A stretch of 64,000 bases of DNA from Phycisphaerales bacterium Planc_01 (GTDB taxonomy: Bacteria; Planctomycetota; Phycisphaerae; Sedimentisphaerales; Anaerobacaceae), in the NCBI GenBank assembly GCA_001603075.1, contig LVBB01000048.1:20732-84731 (forward strand), read 5' to 3'. Under the pieces are notes generated by a model, which saw only the letters and a program-made list of their open reading frames with translations, was not told the DNA's origin and did no database searches. Shown piece after piece: positions 17,470 through 26,383 of this stretch (its first letter is position 1; every line of letters begins with the position of its first letter). Position numbers and translations under genes: made by a program.

Positions 17470-18876
17470 TCAGTCGAGGACGACCTCGTCCTTGAACTCG
17501 GGGACCATGACGTCCCACCCAGTCTTCTCCTGGAGGTAGCGGCCGAAGCTTTTGGCGCTCTCGGCTTCCCCGTGAACGACGAAGATCTTCTTCGGGTGGT
17601 TCTTCAGGGCGCTGAGCCAGCGCAGCAGTTCCTCTTTGTCGGCATGGGCGCTCATGCCGTGAATCTGCACGACCTTGGCCTTGACCTGACGCGTCTCGCC
17701 GAGGATTCTCACTTCTTCCTCGCCGTCGACGATTCGCCGCCCAAGGGTTCCGATCGCCTGGTAACCCACGAACATGATCGTGCTCTCCGGCCGCTCGATG
17801 TTGTTGACCAGGTGGTGCTTGATGCGCCCGCCGGTACACATGCCGGAGCCGGCGATGATGATGGCCGTACCGCGAATGTGGTTGATGGCCTTCGACTCGG
17901 CGGCCGTCTGGGTGATGTGCAGACCCTGGAAGCTGAAGGGAGACCGCCCGTTGTCGACGAACTCGGTCATCTCTTCGTCGAACAGCTCGCGGTGACGCTT
18001 GAACACCTTCGTGATCGCGCCCGCCATCGGACTGTCGAGGAACACCATCAGGTGGGGGATCGCGTCCTCCGCCAGCAGTTCATTGACGTAGTAGAGCACG
18101 TCCTGAGACCGCTCCAGCGCGAAACTGGGCACGACAATGTTGCCGCCGGCGGCCCTCGTCGCATTGATGACTTCCGCGATCTCCGCCTTGATGTCTCCGT
18201 GCTGGCGATGGACGCGATTGCCATAGGTGGATTCGACCAGGATGTAGTCGGCCTCGTCCACTTCGGCCGGATCGCGCACGATGGGCCGGTCGGGCCGGCC
18301 GACGTCGCCGGAGAACAGCACGCTGCGGCTCTCGCCGTTCTTCTCGATGCACACGTGAATGATCGCCGAGCCCAGGACGTGGCCGGCTTCGCAGAAGGTC
18401 GCGGTGATGCCGTCGGCGATCTGCACCGGCGTTTTGTACCGGACCTTCCGAAACAACGGCTCCGTCGCCTCGGCGTCGGCCGTGGTGTAGAGCGGCACGA
18501 CAGGATAGGGCCCTTTGCGTCCCTCGCGCTCGTGCCGTTTGCGTTTGAACTCGGCGTCTTCTTCCTGGAGCCGGGCCGAATCCAGCATGATGATGCGTGC
18601 GATCTCGGCGGTGGCGGCCGTGCAATACACGGGACCGGCGAACCCTTCCTTGACGAGCTTGGGCAGCAGCCCGCAATGGTCCAGGTGGGCGTGGGTCAGG
18701 AGCACCGCGTCGATACTCGATGCCGGAAAGTCGAAGGGCTCCCAGTTGCGTCCTTTGAACTGCCGTTCCTGGTACAGGCCGCAATCGACCAGCAGTCGCG
18801 TCCCATTGACTTCGAGCATGTGGCGCGACCCGGTGACATTCTGTGCTGCCCCGAGGAAGCGTAGCTTGATTTGCAT
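17470..18876 (-). CDS. Metallo-beta-lactamase-fold ribonuclease with beta-CASP and RMMBL domains
   Basis: A 468-residue cytosolic protein. The MBL core carries motif 2 THAHLDHCG, motif 3 EAGHVLGS and motif 4 SGDVGRPD for two zinc ions. The beta-CASP insert occupies the middle (ERSQDVLYYVNELL...GSGMCTGGRIKHH). The C-terminal RNA-metabolising MBL domain has HGMSAHADKEELL and VHGEAES. This is the bacterial CPSF73/KH-less YsH1-like group, thought to process RNA as endo- or 5'-exonucleases. It has its own divergent promoter facing the CotH gene, so it is probably the first gene of, or separate from, the minus-strand hydrolase run; the gap to the GH106-like gene is 50 bp. Confidence 0.92.
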   Translation of the reverse strand: MQIKLRFLGAAQNVTGSRHMLEVNGTRLLVDCGLYQERQFKGRNWEPFDFPASSIDAVLLTHAHLDHCGLLPKLVKEGFAGPVYCTAATAEIARIIMLDSARLQEEDAEFKRKRHEREGRKGPYPVVPLYTTADAEATEPLFRKVRYKTPVQIADGITATFCEAGHVLGSAIIHVCIEKNGESRSVLFSGDVGRPDRPIVRDPAEVDEADYILVESTYGNRVHRQHGDIKAEIAEVINATRAAGGNIVVPSFALERSQDVLYYVNELLAEDAIPHLMVFLDSPMAGAITKVFKRHRELFDEEMTEFVDNGRSPFSFQGLHITQTAAESKAINHIRGTAIIIAGSGMCTGGRIKHHLVNNIERPESTIMFVGYQAIGTLGRRIVDGEEEVRILGETRQVKAKVVQIHGMSAHADKEELLRWLSALKNHPKKIFVVHGEAESAKSFGRYLQEKTGWDVMVPEFKDEVVLD

Positions 18877-18916
18877 GGGCCATATCCCCTGTCTTCAGAG
18901 CCAGAATAGAATCTTG

Positions 18917-18945
18917 ATCTTACCGCCAATTCCCCCGTTTGTCAA
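18917..18945 (-). promoter_or_regulatory. Sigma-70-type promoter for the beta-CASP nuclease gene
   Basis: On the minus strand TTGACA (18940-18945), 17-bp spacer, TAAGAT (18917-18922). Transcription would start about 30 nt upstream of the ATG at 18876. Confidence 0.75.
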
Positions 18946-18986
18946 GGGACATCCCTCGCCGTTGCCGGAGCAGGGGCCGATAATCC

Positions 18987-19016
18987 TTGACAGCCGGCCG
19001 GGCAAAATGCTATCAT
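18987..19016 (+). promoter_or_regulatory. Sigma-70-type promoter for the CotH/lamin-tail gene
   Basis: TTGACA (18987-18992), 18-bp spacer, TATCAT (19011-19016). It is back to back with the divergent nuclease promoter (-35 boxes 41 bp apart) and gives a leader of about 150 nt before the ATG at 19174. Confidence 0.75.
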
Positions 19017-19173
19017 TGTACTGAACATATTGCAGGACTCTCGTCTTTCGCATGCCGATAGAGTGATTGTCCGGCATGAAATGGACCGGCATGCTGTCGG
19101 GGCCCCCGTGGGCCCGTTCCGCACCGTGTCCTCCGCATTGGCAAGGAACTGCATCAAGGTAGAGGGTTTCCCG

Positions 19174-22100
19174 ATGAGAACAGCATCATCGTCCGTATCG
19201 CTTTCTCTTGTTTGTATGGCTGTCTTGGGGCTTGGATGGGGTCCGGGCAGGGCCGACGCGGCGGGTTTCGACGGGCCGGTCATCAACGAATTCATGGCCA
19301 GCAACGGCAGTGTCGCCCCGCTGGGGGCCGGCGAGATTCTCGACGCGGACGGCGATGCGTCGGACTGGATCGAGATTCACAACCGCGGCGGACAGACGGT
19401 GAACCTGGGCGGATGGTATCTGACCGATAATGCAGACAACCTCACGAAATGGCGATTCCCGGAGGGTACTCGCCTCGGCCGCGGCGGCTATCTGCTGGTC
19501 TTCGCCTCGGGCAAGGATCGGGCCGGTGAAGAGTTGCACACGAACTTCAAGCTCAGTGCCGAGGGCGAGTATCTGGGCCTGATTCAGAGCGACGGCCGGA
19601 CGATCGCCCACGATTATGCTCCGCAGTATCCGCAGCAGCTCAGCGATGTCTCCTATGGACTGGGCCCGCACAGCGGCATCTTCGTGAGCCCCGGCTCTCT
19701 CGCCTCATACCATGTTCCCGGTCCGGCTGATGCCGGGGCGGAGTGGATGGCGGTGGGGTATGACGATACCGCCTGGCCGACGGCCGAAAGCGGCTTGGGC
19801 TTTTCCCCCACCGGCCAGATCGCCAACGGCGACGTCGGCACCGTCTCGACGCCCGGTTCCTATTTCGTTCACGACGGGACCCACGTCGTGCAGGGCAGCG
19901 GCGCCGACATCGGCGGCTCGCGCGACACGTTCCACTTCGTCTACGTTCCCCTGCGGGGCGACGGCGAACTGACCGCGAAGGTGGCGGGGATGATCACGGC
20001 CAACGCGTGGGCCAAGGCCGGTGTGATGGTCCGTGAGACGCTGGCGGCCGGTTCCCGATACGGCGGTTCGATCCTGACGTATGGCAACGGCGTGGTCTTC
20101 CAGGCCCGGACGGCCACGAATGGATCGACGACGACCAAGGCAGGCAACGGCCATGGCGTGCCGCTGTGGCTTCGCGTCGTTCGACGGGGCGAAACGATTG
20201 CGGGGTATTATTCCCTCGACGGGGTCAATTGGACGCAGCAGGGCGCCGAGACAGTCGCCATGAACCCCGACGCCTACATCGGACTTTGCGTCACATCGTA
20301 CTCGGTCGGGACACCATGCACCGCCGTGTTTGAAGACGTGACGTTCGGGTCCGCCGAGAACAACACGCTGCGGGAGGCGATGGTCGGGACCCGCGCGGCG
20401 CTTTGGACCCGGTTCGCGTTCGATGCGGCAGAGACCGCCCTCTTCGATTCACTGCGACTGCGCATGCGATACGAGGACGGCTTCGTCGCATACCTGAATG
20501 GTGTGGAAATCGCCCGCGCCAACGTTACGGGGTCCTTGGACTGGGATTCCGTTGCCGACGGCGATCGGTCCGATTCGCTGATGGTCGAGGCCGCCGAATT
20601 CGATCTGTCCGAGCACAGAGACCTGCTTCGCGACGGACGGAACGTTCTGGCCGTCGCCGCGTTCAATGACGATGAGAACAGCGAGACGCTTTTCCTCGCA
20701 CCCGAGCTGACGGCCGCCGGCGACGTGCTCGTCGGACAGTACTTCTCCGTTGCGACGCCGGGCCGGCCCAACACCTCCGATGCGGTCGATCTGGTGGCGG
20801 CACCTCAGTTCAGCCGGACCCGCGGGCTCTGCGACGGGCCGTTCGTCCTGACGATTGCGTGCGACACCCCCGGTGCGGTCATTCGCTACACGACCGACGG
20901 CACGGCGCCGACGCAGAACACCGGGACGGCGTACACCGGCCCGATCGCCATCACCGGGACCACATGTCTGAGGGCGGCGGCCTTCCGGGCCGGATGGATG
21001 GCCAGCGCTGTCCAGACCCACAGTTACCTGTTCATTGAAGAGATTCTCCGCCAGCCCAAGAGCCCTGCGGGCTTCCCGACTCGTTGGGGCGGCACGACCG
21101 CCGACTACGAGATGGATCCGCGTGTGGTGGACGCCGCGGCGTATCGCCACCTGGTGCGGGCGTCCCTGATGACGCTGCCGACGCTGTCGCTGGTGACCAC
21201 GACCGATGACATGTTCGGTCCGAGCGGCGTCTATTCGAACCCGTGGGGAGAAGGTGTCGCCTGGGAACGGCCCACATCCGTCGAGTGGATCCGCCCGGAC
21301 GGCACGACGGGATTCCAGGTGGACGCCGGCATTCGCGTCTACGGCGGCGCGTTTCGCGGCTTCGATCTGACGCGGAAGAAGTCGTTCCGTCTGCTGTTCA
21401 AACGGCAATACGGTCCGGCCAAGCTGGACTTCGACGTCTTCGAGGGCCAGGATGCGGTCACCAGCTTCGACATGCTCGTGTTGCGCGGCGGCGCCAACGA
21501 CGGCTGGAACAACTGGGGGCGTGAGAGCACGCAGTACATCATCGACGAGTACATGCGCCGGACCCAACTGGCGATGGGCCATCCATCCCCGCATGGGACC
21601 TTCGTTCACCTGTATCTCAACGGACTCTATTGGGGTCTGTACAACGTGCTGGAGCGTCCGGTCGAGTCGTTCTGCGCCAGTTACTTCGGTGGCGAGAAGG
21701 AGGAGTGGGATGCGTTGAACGCGGGCAGTCCCGCCGGTGACAGCAGCGGGGCCACCTGGAACGCCATGCTGAACCAGGCGCGATCGGGACTGACCGACAC
21801 GGCCTCCTATCAGCGGATTCAGGGAAACAACCCGGACGGCACGAACAATCCGGCCTACGACCATCTGCTCGACGTGGACAACTACATCGGCTACATGCTC
21901 TGCAACTTCTGGGGCGGGACCGGCGACTGGCCGGGGCACAACTTCTACGCCGCCTGCCGCAAGCCGCCGAATGCGACAGGCTTCAAGTTCTTCAACTGGG
22001 ACGCCGAAGGCGCCATCGTCATCTGGTCCAGTCTCAACGCCAACGTCACCGGCGTGGCCGACGGCGCCGGCCAGCCTTATGCGGCTCTGCGGGACAACCG

Positions 22101-24699
22101 CGAGTTCCGCCTGCGCTTCGGCGACCACGTGCAGAAGCACATCTTCCACGGCGGCCCCTTGACCAGCGAGGCATCGTACGCACGCTACAAGGAATTGGCC
22201 GATGAGGTCGAACTGGCGATCATCACCGAATCCGCCCGGTGGGGCGACCAGGCCAGCGGCACGCCGTACACGCTGGCCCATTGGCAGAACACACGCAATT
22301 ACATTCTGAACACCTACATGCCGCAGCGCCCGCAGATCGTGCTGGACCAGTTGCGCAATGCGGGCCTCTATCCGTCGACCGATCCGCCCACGTTCGGCGT
22401 CGGCGCGGCCCCGCAGCAGGGCGGCTACGTCGCACGGAACGAGTACCTCTGGATGTACGCGCCGCAGGGAAAGGTCTACTACACAACCGACGGGAGCGAC
22501 CCCCGCCTGCCGGCAGGGGCCTCGGCCTCCGACACGCTCGTGACGCTGTTGACCGAAGACGCCCCCAAACGCGTCCTCGTTCCCAGTGTGTCCAACGGGG
22601 GCAACCAACTGGGCAATGCCCCGGCGGCGTTCACCGTGACGTACTACAAGGCCAGCGGCACCGTGGACAACCTGGCGGCGGCCGAGCAGGTGATTGCCGA
22701 CCCGCGTCAGCGTCTGCAGACCGTCACCGAGCAGGCGGCGGTGATCAACTACTTCAACACGGGTAGTCCGGGCCAGTTCGACAACGATCGACCGTTCCCC
22801 GGTACGCAGATGAACGTGGATGTGGAGGACTTCGTCATTCTCGTTACGGGCAAGGTGCTGATCCCGTCGGCGGGGGAGTGGACGTTCGGTGTCAACAGCG
22901 ACGACGGCTTCGGTTTGACGCTGACGCGCGGCGGGCGGACGTACACCATGTCCTATCCCGATCCTCGGGGGCCGGGGGATACCCTGGAGGTGTTCAACAT
23001 TACCCAAGCGGGCCAGTACGATCTGCGGCTGGTCTTCTACGAGCGGGGCGGTGGCTCCGAACTCGAGCTGTTCGCCGCGCCCGGTCGAAGGACCAGCTTC
23101 AGCGCGACCCACTTCCGTCTCGTCGGTGACATCGCTCGCGGCGGACTCCAGGTCGGAGAGGGCAACGTCTGGTTCACGGACTACTTCGATGATGCGAGCT
23201 GGACGGCCGGCACCGGCGGCGTCGGTTACGAGGCGAGCAGCGGCAACTACCCCAATTACTTCGACATCGACGTCCAGGCCGAGATGTACAACCGCAACGG
23301 CTCCTGCTATATCCGTATCCCCTTCGAAGTCGGTGATGCGGAATTCTCCAATCTCATCCTGAGGATTCGCTACGACGACGGGTTCGTCGCCTATCTCAAC
23401 GGGGCCGAGGTCGCCCGGCGCAACTTCTCGGGCGAGCCGATGTGGAATTCGACCGCCAATGCCGGCAATGCCGACGAGGCGGCGATCGTCCTGGCCAGCG
23501 TCGACATCTCCACCCATGCCGGTCTGTTGCGGCGAGGGGGCAATCTACTGGCCATCCACGGCCTGAATCTCTCGACCGACAGCTCCGACTTCCTCATCAG
23601 CGCCGAGCTCGTCGCCGGGGAGATCAGTCAGGGGACGGTCGCGCCCGATGCGATCGAGTACACCGAGCCGATCCTGCTGACCGGCAGCACGCACATCAAG
23701 GCCCGGACCTTCGCGGGCCAGTGGAGCGCGCTGAACGAGACGACATTTGCGGTCGGCCCGGTGGCGGAGTGCCTGCGTATCAGCGAGATCATGTACAACC
23801 CCGCCGATCCGAACGCCGAGTACATCGAGTTGACGAACATCGGCGACGAGACGATCAACCTCTATCTGGTGCAGTTCACCCGGGGTGTGCGATTCAACTT
23901 CCCGGACATCGACCTGGCGCCGGGCGAGCATCTGTTGGTCGTCGAGGATCTCGTTGCCTTTGAGGCGGTCTACGGACCGGGCCTGCCCATCGCCGGACAG
24001 TATGCCGGCAAGCTCGACAACGCCGGCGAATGGATCGAGCTTCAGGACGCGGCCGGACAGGTCATTCATAGCTTCGATTATGATGACGACTGGTACGAGA
24101 TCACCGACGGCATGGGGTTCTCGCTGACGGTTCGCGATCCGGCAGCCGACGATCCGGGCGCCCTGGGTGACAAGAACGCCTGGCGGCCCAGCGTCTATGC
24201 CGGGGGCTCTCCGGGTTTCGACGATTCGGGCGACGCCGTCGAGCCGGGCGCTGTGGTCATCAATGAGATCATGGCCTATATGCCCGGCGGCCCCGACTGG
24301 ATCGAACTGCTCAACACCACGGATCAGGCGATCGAGATCGGTGGCTGGTTCCTCAGCGACAACAACGAGGAACTGACTCGGTATGAGATCGCCGAGGGCA
24401 CCGTCATCGCGGCCGGCGGGTATCTCGTGTTCTTCGAGAATGAGCACTTCGGCAACGCGAACGATCCCGGTTGCCGTGTGCCCTTCGCGTTGAGCCGGGA
24501 CGGGGAGACCGTGTATCTGCACTCCGGCTCCGGCGGCGTGCTGACCGGCTACAGCGAGCAGGCCTCGTTCGGGCCGGCGCAGGAGGGAGTCTCTTTCGGC
24601 CGATCCCCCGTCGGCACGGGATCGTATGATTTCGTGCCGCTGAGCCAGCCTACTCCCGGCCAGCCCAACGCCGCACCCGCGACAATCGACGACCCGTAG
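19174..24699 (+). CDS. Very large secreted CotH-kinase-like/lamin-tail multidomain protein
   Basis: A 1,841-residue exported protein; start ATG 19174 begins a signal peptide (MRTASSSVSLSLVCMAVLGL). Domains in order: lamin-tail domain 1 (VINEFMAS...DWIEIHNRG); a DUF1349-like sandwich; a chitobiase C-terminal-like domain (IRYTTDGTAPT); a CotH region (LPTLSLVTTTDDMF, KKSFRLLFKRQYG, GTFVHLYLNGLYWGLYNVLERP); a second TTDGSDP module; a PA14-like segment (VNSDDGFGLTL); then lamin-tail domains 2 (ISEIMYNPADPNAEYIEL) and 3 (VINEIMAY...DWIELLNT). CotH proteins can be atypical secreted kinases, but the catalytic residues cannot be confirmed here. The lamin-tail domains and sandwiches suggest surface or matrix anchoring. 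No sorting tail is visible. Confidence 0.88.
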   Translation: MRTASSSVSLSLVCMAVLGLGWGPGRADAAGFDGPVINEFMASNGSVAPLGAGEILDADGDASDWIEIHNRGGQTVNLGGWYLTDNADNLTKWRFPEGTRLGRGGYLLVFASGKDRAGEELHTNFKLSAEGEYLGLIQSDGRTIAHDYAPQYPQQLSDVSYGLGPHSGIFVSPGSLASYHVPGPADAGAEWMAVGYDDTAWPTAESGLGFSPTGQIANGDVGTVSTPGSYFVHDGTHVVQGSGADIGGSRDTFHFVYVPLRGDGELTAKVAGMITANAWAKAGVMVRETLAAGSRYGGSILTYGNGVVFQARTATNGSTTTKAGNGHGVPLWLRVVRRGETIAGYYSLDGVNWTQQGAETVAMNPDAYIGLCVTSYSVGTPCTAVFEDVTFGSAENNTLREAMVGTRAALWTRFAFDAAETALFDSLRLRMRYEDGFVAYLNGVEIARANVTGSLDWDSVADGDRSDSLMVEAAEFDLSEHRDLLRDGRNVLAVAAFNDDENSETLFLAPELTAAGDVLVGQYFSVATPGRPNTSDAVDLVAAPQFSRTRGLCDGPFVLTIACDTPGAVIRYTTDGTAPTQNTGTAYTGPIAITGTTCLRAAAFRAGWMASAVQTHSYLFIEEILRQPKSPAGFPTRWGGTTADYEMDPRVVDAAAYRHLVRASLMTLPTLSLVTTTDDMFGPSGVYSNPWGEGVAWERPTSVEWIRPDGTTGFQVDAGIRVYGGAFRGFDLTRKKSFRLLFKRQYGPAKLDFDVFEGQDAVTSFDMLVLRGGANDGWNNWGRESTQYIIDEYMRRTQLAMGHPSPHGTFVHLYLNGLYWGLYNVLERPVESFCASYFGGEKEEWDALNAGSPAGDSSGATWNAMLNQARSGLTDTASYQRIQGNNPDGTNNPAYDHLLDVDNYIGYMLCNFWGGTGDWPGHNFYAACRKPPNATGFKFFNWDAEGAIVIWSSLNANVTGVADGAGQPYAALRDNREFRLRFGDHVQKHIFHGGPLTSEASYARYKELADEVELAIITESARWGDQASGTPYTLAHWQNTRNYILNTYMPQRPQIVLDQLRNAGLYPSTDPPTFGVGAAPQQGGYVARNEYLWMYAPQGKVYYTTDGSDPRLPAGASASDTLVTLLTEDAPKRVLVPSVSNGGNQLGNAPAAFTVTYYKASGTVDNLAAAEQVIADPRQRLQTVTEQAAVINYFNTGSPGQFDNDRPFPGTQMNVDVEDFVILVTGKVLIPSAGEWTFGVNSDDGFGLTLTRGGRTYTMSYPDPRGPGDTLEVFNITQAGQYDLRLVFYERGGGSELELFAAPGRRTSFSATHFRLVGDIARGGLQVGEGNVWFTDYFDDASWTAGTGGVGYEASSGNYPNYFDIDVQAEMYNRNGSCYIRIPFEVGDAEFSNLILRIRYDDGFVAYLNGAEVARRNFSGEPMWNSTANAGNADEAAIVLASVDISTHAGLLRRGGNLLAIHGLNLSTDSSDFLISAELVAGEISQGTVAPDAIEYTEPILLTGSTHIKARTFAGQWSALNETTFAVGPVAECLRISEIMYNPADPNAEYIELTNIGDETINLYLVQFTRGVRFNFPDIDLAPGEHLLVVEDLVAFEAVYGPGLPIAGQYAGKLDNAGEWIELQDAAGQVIHSFDYDDDWYEITDGMGFSLTVRDPAADDPGALGDKNAWRPSVYAGGSPGFDDSGDAVEPGAVVINEIMAYMPGGPDWIELLNTTDQAIEIGGWFLSDNNEELTRYEIAEGTVIAAGGYLVFFENEHFGNANDPGCRVPFALSRDGETVYLHSGSGGVLTGYSEQASFGPAQEGVSFGRSPVGTGSYDFVPLSQPTPGQPNAAPATIDDP

Positions 24700-24710
24700 G
24701 AGTCCCTCGT

Positions 24711-24801
24711 TTGTCATGCTGAGCGTAGTCGAAGCATCTGGCCATAGACCGGGCAGATGTCTGATTCGCGGCCGGATTCCTCGACCGCGCTCGGAATGGC
24801 A
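24711..24801. repeat. 91-bp palindromic (REP/MITE-like) repeat element
   Basis: The left arm around GTCATGCTGAGCGTAGTCGA and the right arm (24774-24801, GATTCCTCGACCGCGCTCGG then AATGGCA) are imperfect inverted copies. Inside, CATCTG (24735-24740) pairs with CAGATG (24754-24759). The sequence resembles a dispersed intergenic repeat seen in many environmental genomes, whose translation gives the familiar DASTTLSMT string. It sits just after the CotH stop codon and may act as mRNA 3'-end structure. Only one copy occurs in this window. Confidence 0.65.
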
Positions 24802-24985
24802 AGGTCCTGGTTTGACCGTCTTCAAGAGCAACGGTTGGTCCATTTTGTTTCCGTGCGAGACCTTCCCGCGTATGTTCTTGCCAGAGGCAACGCGCGTTTG
24901 GTATGCTTGGCGGACCAATCGCGGTCGCGCGATGGAGCGGCAGCGAGTCTCTTGGGATTGAATGGAGTAGACAGAACAGAGGCCT

Positions 24986-25474
24986 ATGGCGGATTGGACG
25001 ATCAACAAGCCGTTGGGTGAATGCTCCGGCACGGGCCGGGCGATCGAGCCGGGGGAGGAGTACTTCGGGGCGCTGGTCGAAACCGACGAGGGGCTCGAAC
25101 GTCGTGACTACAGCGTGGAATACTGGGAGAAGGAGAAGCCCGCCGTGTTCTGCTTCTGGAAGAGCCGCCTGGCGAGTCCGGATGAGAAGAAGGAGCTGTT
25201 CGTCAGCGATGAGATGCTGATGGCCTTCTTCGAGCGGCTGGGCAACGAAACCGACCCGGAGAAGCTCAACTTCCGGTTCGTGCTGGCCCTGGTGCTCATG
25301 CGGAAGCGCAAGCTCAAATACGATGCGACGAAGATGGATGGGGCCAGAGAAATCTGGTCGCTGCGCGTCGTGGGGGAGAAGGACCCGGTCGAAGTGGTCA
25401 ACCCGCACCTGGACGACGAGCAGATCGAGCTGCTGACCTCGCAGATCGGCCAGATCCTGCAAGCGGACCTATAG
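24986..25474 (+). CDS. Conserved-looking hypothetical protein (162 residues)
   Basis: Soluble, acidic protein (MADWTINKPLGECSGTGR...) started by ATG 24986 behind AGAGG. The opening resembles a small zinc-less domain of the kind CSGTGRxIEPGEEYF. The middle has a long helix (LNFRFVLALVLMRKRKLKY), and the C-terminus ends in an amphipathic helix. I do not recognise a characterised family. Its stop is 10 bp before the start of the lipoprotein gene, whose Shine-Dalgarno overlaps this gene's stop codon, so the two are translationally linked and probably share a role in envelope lipoprotein handling (inference). Confidence 0.75.
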   Translation: MADWTINKPLGECSGTGRAIEPGEEYFGALVETDEGLERRDYSVEYWEKEKPAVFCFWKSRLASPDEKKELFVSDEMLMAFFERLGNETDPEKLNFRFVLALVLMRKRKLKYDATKMDGAREIWSLRVVGEKDPVEVVNPHLDDEQIELLTSQIGQILQADL

Positions 25475-25483
25475 GAGGCGACA

Positions 25484-26359
25484 TTGCGACGGATGCCAAG
25501 ATCGTGCCGATTCCTGGGCGCCATGCTGGTGGCCTTTGCCGCCGGCTGCGCGGTGCAGGAGCCGGCGAAGCTGCCCATTTGTCCCGGCAAGACCGACGTC
25601 CAGGAGTCGCTGTCGGCCGTCAGCTCGCGCGTCGGGCAGGCGGTGGCGTTCCGTGCCAGCGGCCAGTGCCGTCTGGCCTATTACGAGCCCGAAGACGACG
25701 GCATCAAACGCCACAATCTGCCCATCCTGCTCTGGTTCAACCCGCCTTCGGAGGTGTATATGCAGGGCAGTATCGCAGTCGATCCCAAGGCCGTGGTCAT
25801 CGGCTCCAACGCCGAAGCGTTCTGGCTGGCCCTGCGTCCGAAGGAGGTGAGCGCCTATTACTGGGGTACCTGGGACGAGGCGCAGAACGTCGAGGGCCTG
25901 ATGGTCAGCCCGCAGGTTGTGCTCGAGGCCTTCGGCATCGTGCATCGCGACGGGCGGACCGATGGGAACGACTGGGCCCTGAGCAATGAGGGGCCCTATG
26001 ACGTGTTGATCCAGCATGGCGAGGCCGGCCGCATTCTCAAACGCGTCTATATCCACGCATGCGACTACCTCGTGCGGAAGATCGAGTACTTCGATGCCGA
26101 GGGTCGGGTGATCGCTGTGGCCCAGTTGGACGGCTACCAGACGGTGGGGCAGGGATTCGAGGTGCCGACGAGCATCCTCGTCAGCGCGATGGCCCCCGAT
26201 GGACGAGAGGACACCATCGACATCAAGCTCCAATCGATCGCGACCAGGCAACTCAGCGAGCAGGCCCGCCGGCAGGTGTTCACCCGCGACGCGAAGGACA
26301 TGGAGCGGTTCGAGCAGGTGTATCGATACCGTGACGGCGGCTGGGTGTCCGAGCGGTAA
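25484..26359 (+). CDS. LolA/outer-membrane-lipoprotein-type lipoprotein (291 residues)
   Basis: The likely start is TTG 25484, 5 nt after a perfect AGGAGG; the in-frame ATG 25493 would be too far from it. Signal peptide with lipobox FAAGC (Cys about residue 22). The mature part is beta-rich and ends in VYRYRDGGW. The pattern of repeated beta-strands with a charged-to-hydrophobic cradle, plus RKIEYFDAEGRVIAV, resembles the half-barrel fold of LolA/LolB-like and DUF4292-like lipoproteins, but sequence motifs are weak. Probably anchored to a membrane facing the periplasm. It follows the unknown 24986 gene in an operon. Confidence 0.7.
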   Translation: MRRMPRSCRFLGAMLVAFAAGCAVQEPAKLPICPGKTDVQESLSAVSSRVGQAVAFRASGQCRLAYYEPEDDGIKRHNLPILLWFNPPSEVYMQGSIAVDPKAVVIGSNAEAFWLALRPKEVSAYYWGTWDEAQNVEGLMVSPQVVLEAFGIVHRDGRTDGNDWALSNEGPYDVLIQHGEAGRILKRVYIHACDYLVRKIEYFDAEGRVIAVAQLDGYQTVGQGFEVPTSILVSAMAPDGREDTIDIKLQSIATRQLSEQARRQVFTRDAKDMERFEQVYRYRDGGWVSER

Positions 26360-26383
26360 CAGTTCTGGAGAGACATCATAGGG

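Noticed and set aside
20449..23517. 1,022-codon open frame on the minus strand inside the CotH gene
   Set aside because: It is the mirror frame of a real gene in GC-rich DNA. Its translation is rich in Arg/Val/Gly/Ala, shows no domain, and has no supporting ribosome-binding site; the plus-strand protein has clear domains.
24711..24985. Insertion-sequence end or transposase remnant at the palindromic repeat
   Set aside because: No transposase-like frame or target-site duplication was seen around the 91-bp palindrome.
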